Notes under the pieces: generated by a model
The model's database searches: none
Seen by the model: only the letters and a program-made list of their open reading frames with translations
Told to the model about the DNA's origin: nothing
Assembly: GCA_001724245.1 (NCBI GenBank)
Contig: MEDX01000053.1
Coordinates: 1-28,027 of the forward strand
Direction: 5' to 3'
Source of the DNA: Fonticula-like sp. SCN 57-25
Taxonomy: Eukaryota > Nucleariida > Rotosphaerida
DNA: 28,027 bases
Position numbers and translations under genes: made by a program
Shown: in pieces, positions 7,699 through 15,112 of the stretch
Layout of the letters: every line of letters starts with the position of its first letter
Numbering within the stretch: the first letter of the stretch is position 1

Positions 7699-8608
7699 TC
7701 AATACTGGAGCGGTGGGATAGGCGATTGCCTGGTCCTGGAGTCGCATTGGGAGACGCCTCCACGGGCCATCTATTGGAGGTGTCGAGCCCGGCCGGATCT
7801 TCAAAAACCCCTCTTTGAAGTCGCCTACCCGAAGGTGCGGCACGTCAACCTCCTCTCCCACCTGACCGAGGATGAGGAGCGTATGGCGGCCCTGAACGGC
7901 TGGGACGACGGCGGGGAGCACACCCCCGAAGGCGTCGAAGACTGGACGGTTCACACGAAGTTCCCCGAGTTCAAGAAGAACCCAGGTTCCTTCCGTCGCT
8001 CCAGGTTCCTCGAAGTCAAGCTCGCCGACATCAAGAAGTTCAACCTCCCCGAGCGGTACTTCGTGTGTCAGCACGACACCCCATATAACGGCCAGTCGAT
8101 GCGACAGCATAGACAGATAGCAGGCCCGGAATGGGAGGTCGTGCGTCGGCAGGCGTGCGGGCTCCCGGTCGTCGTCGTCGGCTCGAAGGGCTCGATCCCG
8201 TGTCCCGACTGGTGCCTCGACCTCGTGGGAGAGACCAGCCTCGCCGAGAGTGTCGAGATCCTGAAGGGGGCGGTCGGCTATATCGGGATCGACTCGGCGC
8301 TCAGCATCCTGGCAGCCCAACTCTTCGAGGCCGACAAGCTGGCCATCAAGTGGCACGGCCCGTGGCTCTGGCAGAATCGCAGCGTGTACTACGCCCCGCA
8401 CAAGTCCTTCGAGTTCCTGCACAAGCAGTTCAAGGCGTCGGCCGTGCCGCAGCTACCGAAGACGGTGAAGGTATTGAAGCCGCTCGTGTACAGGCTCGAC
8501 ATGATCGAAGCGGGCGTCGTCCTGGAGGACGTGCCGCACAAGTTGGCGTCGGACTGGATAGATAGGGATATGGCCATGCTTACCGACAAACCCGAGGTAT
8601 CAAGTTGA
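7676..8608 (+). CDS. GT9/heptosyltransferase-like glycosyltransferase
   Basis: A 310-residue protein with the two-domain look of GT9 (ADP-heptose transferase) glycosyltransferases. GGIGD is near the N-terminus (13-17), as in the family's sugar-acceptor domain. The C-terminal nucleotide-sugar domain carries CLDLVGETSLAESVEIL followed by AVGYIGIDSALSILAAQ (about 180-215), matching the family pattern of a DL-G-TSL stretch and an IG-DS stretch. The usual Gly-Pro-x-His after the DS is replaced by ALSI, so activity is not certain. It lies inside the head and connector genes, overlapping both neighbours (ATG 7676; ATG is the only plausible start before GGIGD). It may glycosylate a virion protein or a host surface sugar (inference). 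Confidence 0.75.
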   Translation: MARPRKSDQYWSGGIGDCLVLESHWETPPRAIYWRCRARPDLQKPLFEVAYPKVRHVNLLSHLTEDEERMAALNGWDDGGEHTPEGVEDWTVHTKFPEFKKNPGSFRRSRFLEVKLADIKKFNLPERYFVCQHDTPYNGQSMRQHRQIAGPEWEVVRRQACGLPVVVVGSKGSIPCPDWCLDLVGETSLAESVEILKGAVGYIGIDSALSILAAQLFEADKLAIKWHGPWLWQNRSVYYAPHKSFEFLHKQFKASAVPQLPKTVKVLKPLVYRLDMIEAGVVLEDVPHKLASDWIDRDMAMLTDKPEVSS

Positions 8609-9180
8609 TCGAGTTCGCAGTCGTTGAAACCCCCGAGGTTGAACCCGTTGACCTCCAGTACGCCCGCAAGTGGTTGAAGCTCCTCAACGACCTGGAGGAC
8701 GATCTCCTCACGGATGGTCTGATCGCCGGACGTGAGTACGTCGAGACCTACTTGGAGCGGAAGCTCTTGAACACGACGCTCGACATCGTCCTCGACGAAT
8801 GGGACGACTTCGACGGGATCGTCGATCTACCCTTGGGCGGTATCTCCGAGGTCCAGGAAGTGGCCTACAAGGCCGAGGACGGCACTGAGACCGTATGGCC
8901 GTCCGACGCCTGGAGTTCGCTCTCAGGCTCTCCAGGGAGGTTTTGGAGCTTGTCGGGCGAATACCCGGAGATCGGGGCGAAGGCGGGCGGGCTGCGTGTC
9001 AGGGTGGTGTCTGGCTACGGCTCGACGGCCGACAAGGTCCCCACCAAGATCCGCCAGGCCATCACCTACTTCGCCGCTCACCAGTTCTCCACCCGTCTCC
9101 CGATCGCCTTCGGCACGCCGCAGGAAATCCAGATGACCATCCATGACCTGTTGAGGCAAGAGAAGTGGAGGCACCTGTAA
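8605..9180 (+). CDS. head-tail connector, HK97 gp6-like
   Basis: Adaptor ring docking onto the portal. The 191-residue protein has the family pattern: an N-terminal VDLQYARKWLKL segment, then LLTDGLIAGREYVETYLERKLL helices, a middle beta section with LPLGGISEVQEVAY, GGLRVRVVSGYG, and a final helix KIRQAITYFAAHQF. The frame starts with TTG 8605, overlapping the preceding stop by 4 bases; no strong ribosome site is seen, so coupling is likely. The next gene begins at its stop codon (TAATG). Confidence 0.88.
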   Translation: MIEFAVVETPEVEPVDLQYARKWLKLLNDLEDDLLTDGLIAGREYVETYLERKLLNTTLDIVLDEWDDFDGIVDLPLGGISEVQEVAYKAEDGTETVWPSDAWSSLSGSPGRFWSLSGEYPEIGAKAGGLRVRVVSGYGSTADKVPTKIRQAITYFAAHQFSTRLPIAFGTPQEIQMTIHDLLRQEKWRHL

Positions 9181-9506
9181 TGGCGGCACGAATCGAGCAA
9201 CTCACCGAGCGGGTGAGGATCATGACGAACACCTCGCCCACCAAGCCGAACGGCTGGAAGCCCTCGGATACCTGGACTCTCTTCCTGGAGACATGGGCAC
9301 GAGTCGAATACAAGGCCGGTCAAGAGGTCGTGGCCGCCAATCAGGTGCAGGCGACCCGTACCCATCTCGTGACGACCCGCTACTTCGAGGGGCTCAAAGC
9401 CTCCGACAAGATCGAGTGGGGATCGAGGACACTGGACATCGTCAACTACGGCGACCCGGACGGCTCCCGCACCTGGCTTGAGATCAACTGCACCGAGGCC
9501 AACTGA
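9180..9506 (+). CDS. head closure / head-tail joining protein
   Basis: A 108-residue protein resembling SPP1 gp16-like stopper proteins (phage head-tail joining family): ERVRIMTNTS early, TWARVEYKAGQEVVAANQVQATRTHLVTTRY in the middle, then IEWGSRTLDIVNYGDPDGSRTWLEINC at the end. These proteins plug the head after DNA filling and accept the tail. ATG 9180 shares a base with the connector stop and has GGAGG 8 bases upstream; a GTG at 9165 is also in frame. It overlaps the next gene by one base (TGATG). Confidence 0.88.
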   Translation: MAARIEQLTERVRIMTNTSPTKPNGWKPSDTWTLFLETWARVEYKAGQEVVAANQVQATRTHLVTTRYFEGLKASDKIEWGSRTLDIVNYGDPDGSRTWLEINCTEAN

Positions 9507-9982
9507 TGGATTGGGGCATGGATCTCGCCGGCTTGGAAGACCTGGAGTACAAGCTCAAGCAGTTGCCGGTCGAAGTGGGCGTGAAGGGGCTCACCGCCGG
9601 TCTCCGCAAGGCCGGCAAGCTCGTCCTGGCCAAGGCCCAGCAGACCGCACCCGTCGAGACTGGTGCCTACAAAGCCGCCCTCCGTCTCCGCAAGAGGAAG
9701 ACCATGAAGGACGGCACCGTGGTCTTCACCGTGGGCCTTCGGAGGAAAGACCTCCAGGCGAAGAGCTTCTATGGTGCTGTCCTCGAATGGGGTGCTCCTC
9801 AGGAAGGAATCGTCGGTCAACACATCCTTGAGAACGCCGCCGACAGCACCCTCGATTCGGCCGTGGGCGTCGTCGTAGACGAGTGTAACAAGGCCCTCGA
9901 TCGTGTGGCCAAGAAGGCCGGCATCAAGTGGATCGATCAGGGAGCGGCGTTCGACGACGTCCTCGATGAGATCGAGGAATAA
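9506..9982 (+). CDS. HK97 gp10-like tail component
   Basis: A 158-residue protein of the HK97 gp10-like family, which acts at the neck end of the tail. It opens DLAGLEDLEYKLKQLP, then KAGKLVLAKAQQTAPVETGAYKAALR, the family signature with the APVETG turn, and has EWGAPQEGIVGQHILENA before a C-terminal helix. Start is ATG 9506, overlapping the preceding stop. The order of connector, closure protein and gp10 is the usual one. Confidence 0.9.
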   Translation: MDWGMDLAGLEDLEYKLKQLPVEVGVKGLTAGLRKAGKLVLAKAQQTAPVETGAYKAALRLRKRKTMKDGTVVFTVGLRRKDLQAKSFYGAVLEWGAPQEGIVGQHILENAADSTLDSAVGVVVDECNKALDRVAKKAGIKWIDQGAAFDDVLDEIEE

Positions 9983-9997
9983 TGGCCGTCGCCTGAA

Positions 9998-10003
9998 TAG
10001 ATA
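9998..10003 (+). promoter_or_regulatory. TAGATA box before tail completion gene
   Basis: TAGATA is 6 bases before GTG 10010 in one of the few true gaps (27 bases) of the late gene run. It may be a -10 element giving a nearly leaderless message. No -35 is evident. Confidence 0.35.
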
Positions 10004-10009
10004 CCTTTC

Positions 10010-10468
10010 GTGAAACCCTTTGCGTCGGCACCATTCGGAGTCCTGGGACGTATCCGTTCGACGGCGATAGTCGATTGGCTGGACGCCCTCGTAGCCTACG
10101 TCGCCACCGAGATCGACGTCCCTCTCTACCCCTTCTCTCGGCCCGAGAGGTACGACGGTCCGGTCATCCTCTACACGCCCGGCATCGACGTCTACGGCTA
10201 CACGCACGACGGTATCGAGCCGTGGGTCTCCACTCCACTCACGATCGAGGCCAACGCCAGCGACCCCGACGACGCCCGAGCCCTCGATGAGGCCGTGCGG
10301 ACCGTCCTGGAGGGCTACAGGGGCTTCCTCCTGGGCAACCGGATCGACCTCGTGAAGAGCGGCCTCACCACCTTCCGGGTTGGTGCAGACTCCCGCCGCA
10401 AGTGGAGAGTATCCGTCCTCACGGAGTACACGGTCCTCCGCACTCTCAGGGAGGTTCGTGTTGCTTGA
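10010..10468 (+). CDS. tail completion protein, DUF3168-like, copy 1
   Basis: About 152 residues. The pattern IVDWLDALVAYVATEIDVPLYP, GPVILYTPG, HDGIEPWVSTPLTIEANASDPDDARALDEAVRTVLEG fits the DUF3168-type tail terminator or completion proteins that cap the tail where it meets the head. Start is GTG 10010, with no Shine-Dalgarno but a TAGATA box upstream. The end overlaps the next gene by 11 bases. The next gene looks like a diverged copy (shared HDGI and the same layout). Confidence 0.72.
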   Translation: MKPFASAPFGVLGRIRSTAIVDWLDALVAYVATEIDVPLYPFSRPERYDGPVILYTPGIDVYGYTHDGIEPWVSTPLTIEANASDPDDARALDEAVRTVLEGYRGFLLGNRIDLVKSGLTTFRVGADSRRKWRVSVLTEYTVLRTLREVRVA

Positions 10469-10841
10469 CCTCTCCGTCTACACGAAGACCTTTCAGGCCC
10501 TCGATCCGGTGCCGGTGTGGCTTTGGATCATCCCCGAGGAAGAGGGCTACCCGTGCGTCGTGTATGCCCCCGTCAACGACCTGCCTGGCCACGACCACGA
10601 CGGCATCACGACCTATCGACGTGCGAAGTACCAGATCGATTGTTTTTCGGAGGACCCCACCGAGGTCAGGAAGCTGGGGGCGAAGGTGGTCTCGACCTGG
10701 GCCTTCTTCAAGGGCGAGGTGGAGGGCGTCCAGATCGGCCGTGCGAAGGTGGAGGCCAACGAACCCACCGAGGAACTCGCCCGAGACGGGAGAGTCTTTC
10801 GTCAGCGGTTGTCTTTGCTCGTGGAATACGAGGCGTCGTGA
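10458..10841 (+). CDS. tail completion protein, DUF3168-like, copy 2
   Basis: About 127 residues. It shows the same layout as the preceding gene: an N-terminal helix, YPCVVYAPVND, HDGITTYRRAKYQIDCFSEDPTEVRKLGAKVVSTW, then a beta-strand end (RVFRQRLSLLVEYEA). The region around YQIDCFSEDPTEV matches the DUF3168 core even better than copy 1. GTG 10458 and TTG 10461 are both possible starts, with GGGAGG just upstream. One copy is probably the tail terminator and the other a neck or adaptor protein; which is which cannot be told from sequence. Confidence 0.75.
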   Translation: MLLDLSVYTKTFQALDPVPVWLWIIPEEEGYPCVVYAPVNDLPGHDHDGITTYRRAKYQIDCFSEDPTEVRKLGAKVVSTWAFFKGEVEGVQIGRAKVEANEPTEELARDGRVFRQRLSLLVEYEAS

Positions 10842-10873
10842 ATAGATATAGCATCATCCATTTGGAGGTATAG

Positions 10874-11314
10874 ATGGCGGCAGAGTACAACATGAACGCC
10901 GGGCACAAGCTGCACGTCTGGAACGGCACTGCTTACGTGCAGGTGAAGGGGTGTGAGAACTACTCGGGGTGGGGCCAGTCCTGCGGCGAGATCGACGTGG
11001 CCGACCACGACGACCCGAGCGTTAAGACGATCAACTCGGGGCGGATCGACTACGGCAACGTCACGGTGACGTATCGAGAAGTGCCGAGCGATCCCGGCCA
11101 GACTTACGTCTTCGGCAAGGTGTCCGTCCTGGACGACACGGGCGGCGTCCTCATCTGGAAGTACGTGTACCCGGACGGCACGACCAGCAAGTTCTTCAAG
11201 GGCCACGTCACTTCTCGGGCCGAGGCCGATCACAACCTCGAAGGTCCGAAGAAGGGCACCTTCACGATCCGGCGTGTAGGCCCGGCCACGACCACCGACC
11301 CCAGCGACGACTAA
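10874..11314 (+). CDS. major tail tube protein
   Basis: A 146-residue protein that probably stacks in rings to form the tail tube. It lies directly before the tail chaperone pair, the standard place. The sequence is beta-rich: KLHVWNGTAYVQVKGCENYSG, DYGNVTVTYREVPSDPGQTYVFGKVS, SKFFKGHVTSRAEADHNLEG, then TFTIRR. The phrase around GHVTSRAEADHNLEG, with changed substrates of a tube subunit, fits lambda-V-like or TP901-like tube proteins. ATG 10874 has GGAGG 8 bases upstream. The 32-base gap before it also holds a TAGATA box at 10843-10848. Confidence 0.83.
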   Translation: MAAEYNMNAGHKLHVWNGTAYVQVKGCENYSGWGQSCGEIDVADHDDPSVKTINSGRIDYGNVTVTYREVPSDPGQTYVFGKVSVLDDTGGVLIWKYVYPDGTTSKFFKGHVTSRAEADHNLEGPKKGTFTIRRVGPATTTDPSDD

Positions 11315-11332
11315 TCACACAAGGAGCCAATA

Positions 11333-11641
11333 ATGGTAGACAACGTAAAGAATAGACTTATCGCCTTGAGCAAGAGGAAGCAGACCCTCCAGGCCGTGGA
11401 GATCGACGGCGAGTCGGTCGGCTTGTACGTGAAGTACCTGACTTCGGGCGAACTCATGGAGCTTCACGAGGTCGGAGACAACGCCTTCAAGGCGTGCGTG
11501 ATCCTGGCTTGTGACGACAAAGGTCTTCGGGTTTTCGAGAGGCCCGAGGAGGTCTCACAGCTTGACCGGGCGATCATCAAGTCGATCGTCGATGAGGGCG
11601 TGAAGCTCAACGTCCCTCCGACCGTTGACCTAAAAAACTGA
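11333..11641 (+). CDS. tail assembly chaperone, short form (G-like)
   Basis: A 102-residue protein, the short product of the frameshifting tail chaperone pair that helps wrap tail tube subunits around the tape measure. It is helical and charged, with LYVKYLTSGELMELHEV and EVSQLDRAIIKSIVDEG. ATG 11333 has a strong AAGGAG upstream. Its last codons read CTA AAA AAC TGA, so a perfect slippery heptamer sits directly on the stop codon. Position between tube and tape measure genes supports the assignment. Confidence 0.88.
   Translation: MVDNVKNRLIALSKRKQTLQAVEIDGESVGLYVKYLTSGELMELHEVGDNAFKACVILACDDKGLRVFERPEEVSQLDRAIIKSIVDEGVKLNVPPTVDLKN
11632..11638 (+). promoter_or_regulatory. programmed -1 ribosomal frameshift site, A AAA AAC
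   Basis: In the upstream frame the bases read A AAA AAC, one of the best known slippery heptamers, and TGA follows at once. A -1 slip joins the next frame, which is open from here through 11919 (CTG ATC GAG GAC...). The product would be about 195 residues, like lambda gpGT. I see no convincing stem-loop or pseudoknot just downstream. Confidence 0.85.
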
Positions 11642-11919
11642 TCGAGGACGACCCTGAGATGCAGTTCGTCGGGCGGCTCTGTGTCCTGTTGGGCAAGTGG
11701 CCGTCCGAGGTCTTGTCACAGCCCCGTGAGGATATCGACCTCATGCGGGCGTACTTCTCGGTCGTCCCCGAACCCGACGGCTACCTCGAAGCGGCCCTCA
11801 TCCGTGATGCCATTTTTGCAGCGATGAGCGGCAAGCCGTCCGACCCGTCCAAGCATTACTTCCGCTTCAAGAGCGAGAAGGAGCAGCAACAAGAGTTCAT
11901 CAAGTTCCTGGAGTTTTAA
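11638..11919 (+). CDS. tail assembly chaperone, frameshift extension (T-like)
   Basis: This 93-residue region is entered by -1 slip and adds the T-like part of the long chaperone. It holds LIEDDPEMQFVGRLCVLLG, then a PDGYLEAALIRDAIFAAM helix and a charged tail KSEKEQQQEFIKFLEF. A separate start at ATG 11659 has no ribosome site, so frameshifting is the better explanation. Its stop abuts the tape measure GTG start. The role is known for the family: the T part binds the tube protein while the G part binds the tape measure. Confidence 0.82.
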   Translation: MIEDDPEMQFVGRLCVLLGKWPSEVLSQPREDIDLMRAYFSVVPEPDGYLEAALIRDAIFAAMSGKPSDPSKHYFRFKSEKEQQQEFIKFLEF

Positions 11920-13824
11920 GTGGCCGAACTACAGTCAGTCAATGCAACACTGAAGGCCAACGCCAACCCGTTCAAGGCGGCGATGGGCGAGGCTTCAGGT
12001 GCAGCGGCGGGCTTCTCCAAGGAGTTGAAGAAGTCTAAGAACGACCTCGATTTCTTCGGCGGCGGTATGAAAGCCCTCGCCGATACCGTCGCCAAGGAGC
12101 AAAAGAAGCTCCAGTACGACCCCAAGCACGGCTTCACGAAGGGCGTCATCGAGGAAGAGAAGAAGCTCGCCGAAGCTGCGGCGAAGATGCGATTCACGTT
12201 CAAGGGGTTGGGCGAGTCGCTCCAGACCGTGCATGGGCCTACCGACTTCCTCGGCAAGGGCCTGTCCAAGCTCAATCCCACCCTGTTGGGCGTTGGTGCC
12301 GCAGCCGGTGCCGCCGTGGCCGGGCTCGCAGCGGTCGGCGTCGCTGCGTATGCGATGGTTTCTCCGCTCGTGGAGGCCCGTCAGAAGGCCAACGACCTCG
12401 GCATGCAGTTGGGCACCTCGCCAGAGTTTATCGAGAAGTTCACCAAGGCTGCGGGATCGTTGAGGATCTCCAGCGAGGACGCCGGGGACGCCATCAGCGA
12501 CTTCGCCGAGAAGCTGGGCAAGGCCCAGATTGGCGACACCGACCTCGAAAAGTTCCAGTTGGTGGGCCTCAGCCTGGAGGACATCAAGGACGCCGATCCG
12601 TCCGAAGTCCTCATCAAGGCCCTTGGCCATATCAACCAACTCGGCACGGCTGCACAACGCCAGAGTGCGGCCGTCGAACTCTTCGGCGACAAGGGCAAGG
12701 AGCTACTCAGGGTCTCGCAGCTAGGCGAGCAAGGCATCCGTGACTTGCTCCAGGCCCAGCCCGTGTCCTCGGTCGGCGGGAGCCTGGACGAGATCACGAA
12801 GCACCTGACGACCATCACCGAGGGGGCGAAAGCCTTCGGGGCCGCTCTCGGCGAGTACGTCGTCCCGGTCGTGGAGACGATCACGGGGGCATTGGCCGGA
12901 GTGGTTGAATACTTCCAAGGCCCGTCCACGACCTCCACCTCGAAGCCCAAGCCCATCCAGGAAGAGGTACGCAGGACCATCACCTTGCAGTCCTCCGACG
13001 ACCAGACCGACGCCCGCAAGGCCGCAGTCGAACAGGGCAAGAAGCTGGTGTCCCTCCAGAAAGAGGTTGTCTCGCTCTCAGATAAGAACGCCTCGCTATG
13101 GAACAAGATCAGTGAGGACTTCAAGGAGTCAACCCTCCAGGTGAAGACCATGGTCTTCGAGTTGGAGAAGGTCAAAGCCAGCACGATGGCCATCGAGGGG
13201 TTGAGGGCTCAGTCGGTCGGCGGTGCCGACGACGCCGCCTTCGATCAGATAAACGACCTCCGCAAGTACAGCGATGCGACCAAGGAGGAACTCCAGTCGC
13301 TACGTGTCCAGGCCGAGAACGCACTCAAGACCGGCCTCGGTGGAAGCCTCACTCCCGCCGACATCCGTCGTGAAGCCCTCTCCAAGATCGACGCCGACAG
13401 GTACTTGAACGATGAGGAGAAGGGCACGGCCCGGAAGAACGCCGATCGTGCCTACCTACGGGACCAGCGGGCTTTCCTCGAAGGTCTCGGCAAGATCACG
13501 ACGCCGTTGGAATCGGTGTCGGTGAAGCTGGAGGAACTCGCCCATCAGGCCGAAATCGGTGCGATCACGGGCGACCAGTTTAAGGAGTTGGTCGGCAACC
13601 TGGCCAACGAACGGGCCGGTGATCGAGACAACAATCGGCTTGCCAACGCCTACGTGGTGGGCTCGACGGCCGCAGCCTCCAGGATCGCACAGTGGCAGGC
13701 GGGTTACGACCGCAACAACGACGCCCGACAGACCGCCAAGAACACGAAGGACATGTTGACCGAGTTGAAGACCCTGAACCGCAATCTGCCCAAGGCGGTG
13801 TCGTCCATGGAGGAAGACCTATGA
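11920..13824 (+). CDS. tail tape measure protein
   Basis: A 634-residue protein, the longest of the tail run, which sets tail length and leaves with the DNA. The N-terminus carries SVNATLKANANPFKAAMGEA and a helical, charged first 100 residues. A hydrophobic stretch at about 121-150 (LLGVGAAAGAAVAGLAAVG and on) probably inserts in the host membrane. Next comes the domain with LGTSPEFIEKFTKAAG and AVELFGDKGKELL, seen in many tape measures, and a long helical C-terminal part. GTG 11920 follows the chaperone stop with GGAG upstream. At about 0.15 nm per residue the tail would be near 95 nm, an estimate. The end overlaps the next gene (ATGA). Confidence 0.9.
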   Translation: MAELQSVNATLKANANPFKAAMGEASGAAAGFSKELKKSKNDLDFFGGGMKALADTVAKEQKKLQYDPKHGFTKGVIEEEKKLAEAAAKMRFTFKGLGESLQTVHGPTDFLGKGLSKLNPTLLGVGAAAGAAVAGLAAVGVAAYAMVSPLVEARQKANDLGMQLGTSPEFIEKFTKAAGSLRISSEDAGDAISDFAEKLGKAQIGDTDLEKFQLVGLSLEDIKDADPSEVLIKALGHINQLGTAAQRQSAAVELFGDKGKELLRVSQLGEQGIRDLLQAQPVSSVGGSLDEITKHLTTITEGAKAFGAALGEYVVPVVETITGALAGVVEYFQGPSTTSTSKPKPIQEEVRRTITLQSSDDQTDARKAAVEQGKKLVSLQKEVVSLSDKNASLWNKISEDFKESTLQVKTMVFELEKVKASTMAIEGLRAQSVGGADDAAFDQINDLRKYSDATKEELQSLRVQAENALKTGLGGSLTPADIRREALSKIDADRYLNDEEKGTARKNADRAYLRDQRAFLEGLGKITTPLESVSVKLEELAHQAEIGAITGDQFKELVGNLANERAGDRDNNRLANAYVVGSTAAASRIAQWQAGYDRNNDARQTAKNTKDMLTELKTLNRNLPKAVSSMEEDL

Positions 13825-14747
13825 TTAGATACTACGACTACGACACCGACGTGTCTGCATATAACTTCGAGGTGATTCCACGAAATACGGGGAAGCACCT
13901 CGCCGCCACCATGGACGGCACGAACTCCAGGACGCAAGCCTGGAGGGTCACTTCAAAGCCCGTGGAGGGCAAGTACGCCCGTGAGAATCGGGTCATGATC
14001 GCCCTGTATCAGGCGGGCGTGGCCCTAGGTGCCTACTGGCAAGTTGACGACGAGATCGATGAAGCGCTGAGGTGCAAGAGTCTGTCGATCGATTCCGCTG
14101 GTGAGGACGAGCCCGGCGTCTGGGAGGTGAGCGGCTCCTACGAGGTGCTGACTTTCAGCGGCAGTTCCACGGGCGAGGGAGGGTTCACCCCGATCGACCT
14201 GGAGCCGGACATCGAGGTGGGCAGCGAGATCGAGGAAGTCCCCTACGATCGGGACGCCAACGGCGATCCGGTCGTCAATGCGGCCGGAGACAAGTTCGAC
14301 CCGCCGCTCACCAGGCCCGAGTATTACACGACGGTCGTGTACACCCGCAACGAGTTGGTGTTCTCGGCGACTTACGCCAACACCTGGAAGGGCAATGCGA
14401 ACCTCGGGGCCTTCAGCGGTTACGCCGAAGGCTATGTGCTGTTCAGGGACGTGACCGCCAGGAAGGTCAAGCATCCACAATTGGGGTTCTATTGGAATGT
14501 GACCTACACCTTCGTGGTCCGTGTGGACGCCGACAAGATCAAGGTGCTGAACACGGGTTATAGATACAAGCCGGGCGGCACCGGGGTTCCTCAACGGGCA
14601 CTCGACGAAAAGGGCCAGCCGACGGCCGGAGATATCTTGCTGGCCGCCAACGGCGACAAGTTGCCCGACGGAGGTACTCCCACCTACAAGGAGTTCCAGA
14701 TCGCCGAGAAGATCGACTTCACCTCCTTGAATATCATTATCCCGTAA
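13821..14747 (+). CDS. tail-tip or baseplate protein, unknown family
   Basis: A 308-residue protein I do not recognise. It is mostly beta-strand-like, with a D/N-rich loop (YDRDANGDPVVNAAGDKFDPP, about 150-170), tyrosine-rich N-terminus (MIRYYDYDTDVSAYNF), and a C-terminal GFYWNVTYTFVVRVDADKI strand region. Directly following the tape measure, it probably forms part of the distal tail (like distal tail or tail-hub proteins). ATG 13821 overlaps the tape measure stop in ATGA and has GGAGGAA upstream. Length is near that of distal tail proteins, but no signature proves it. Confidence 0.78.
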   Translation: MIRYYDYDTDVSAYNFEVIPRNTGKHLAATMDGTNSRTQAWRVTSKPVEGKYARENRVMIALYQAGVALGAYWQVDDEIDEALRCKSLSIDSAGEDEPGVWEVSGSYEVLTFSGSSTGEGGFTPIDLEPDIEVGSEIEEVPYDRDANGDPVVNAAGDKFDPPLTRPEYYTTVVYTRNELVFSATYANTWKGNANLGAFSGYAEGYVLFRDVTARKVKHPQLGFYWNVTYTFVVRVDADKIKVLNTGYRYKPGGTGVPQRALDEKGQPTAGDILLAANGDKLPDGGTPTYKEFQIAEKIDFTSLNIIIP

Positions 14748-14755
14748 GGACGAGA

Positions 14756-15112
14756 ATGGCTTATTCACCCAGAGCGAAGAAGAGGATCAGGAACGCCGTC
14801 CGTCGATCGGAGCAGCTTGAGCGAGGTGCGGGTCGTGGCGATGCTGTTGGCCATCCTCAGCCCATGTACCCGTTCCTGCTCGGCAAGCCGGTCGATACCA
14901 TCCCGGCCGGCGGCACGGGCAAGGTCATCCCGCAGACCTTCTCAGGCGACGATCCCGACTATATCCCCGAGGACGAAGAAGATCCGGGGATACCTGTGCT
15001 CAATACTTCGGAAGTCGATCTCGTGGACGACGAGGACCAGTTGTATCTGTTCGCATGGGTTCTGGGCGTCTGGATGCCGATATGGACCAACAAGTGCTCG
15101 GAGGGATCATAA
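14756..15112 (+). CDS. small tail-region protein, unknown
   Basis: A 118-residue protein with a strongly basic start (PRAKKRIRNAVRRSEQ), a central proline- and acid-rich part (PDYIPEDEEDPGIPVL) and a hydrophobic aromatic end (LYLFAWVLGVWMPIWTNKC). No family recognised. ATG 14756 has AAGGA upstream and lies 8 bases after the previous stop; its stop shares a base with the start of the next gene. The position suggests a minor structural or assembly protein of the tail tip. Confidence 0.7.
   Translation: MAYSPRAKKRIRNAVRRSEQLERGAGRGDAVGHPQPMYPFLLGKPVDTIPAGGTGKVIPQTFSGDDPDYIPEDEEDPGIPVLNTSEVDLVDDEDQLYLFAWVLGVWMPIWTNKCSEGS

Noticed and set aside
8563-8608. A TAGATA box followed by ATG as a leaderless start
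   Set aside because: It codes for the end of the glycosyltransferase in frame and would yield only about 12 residues.
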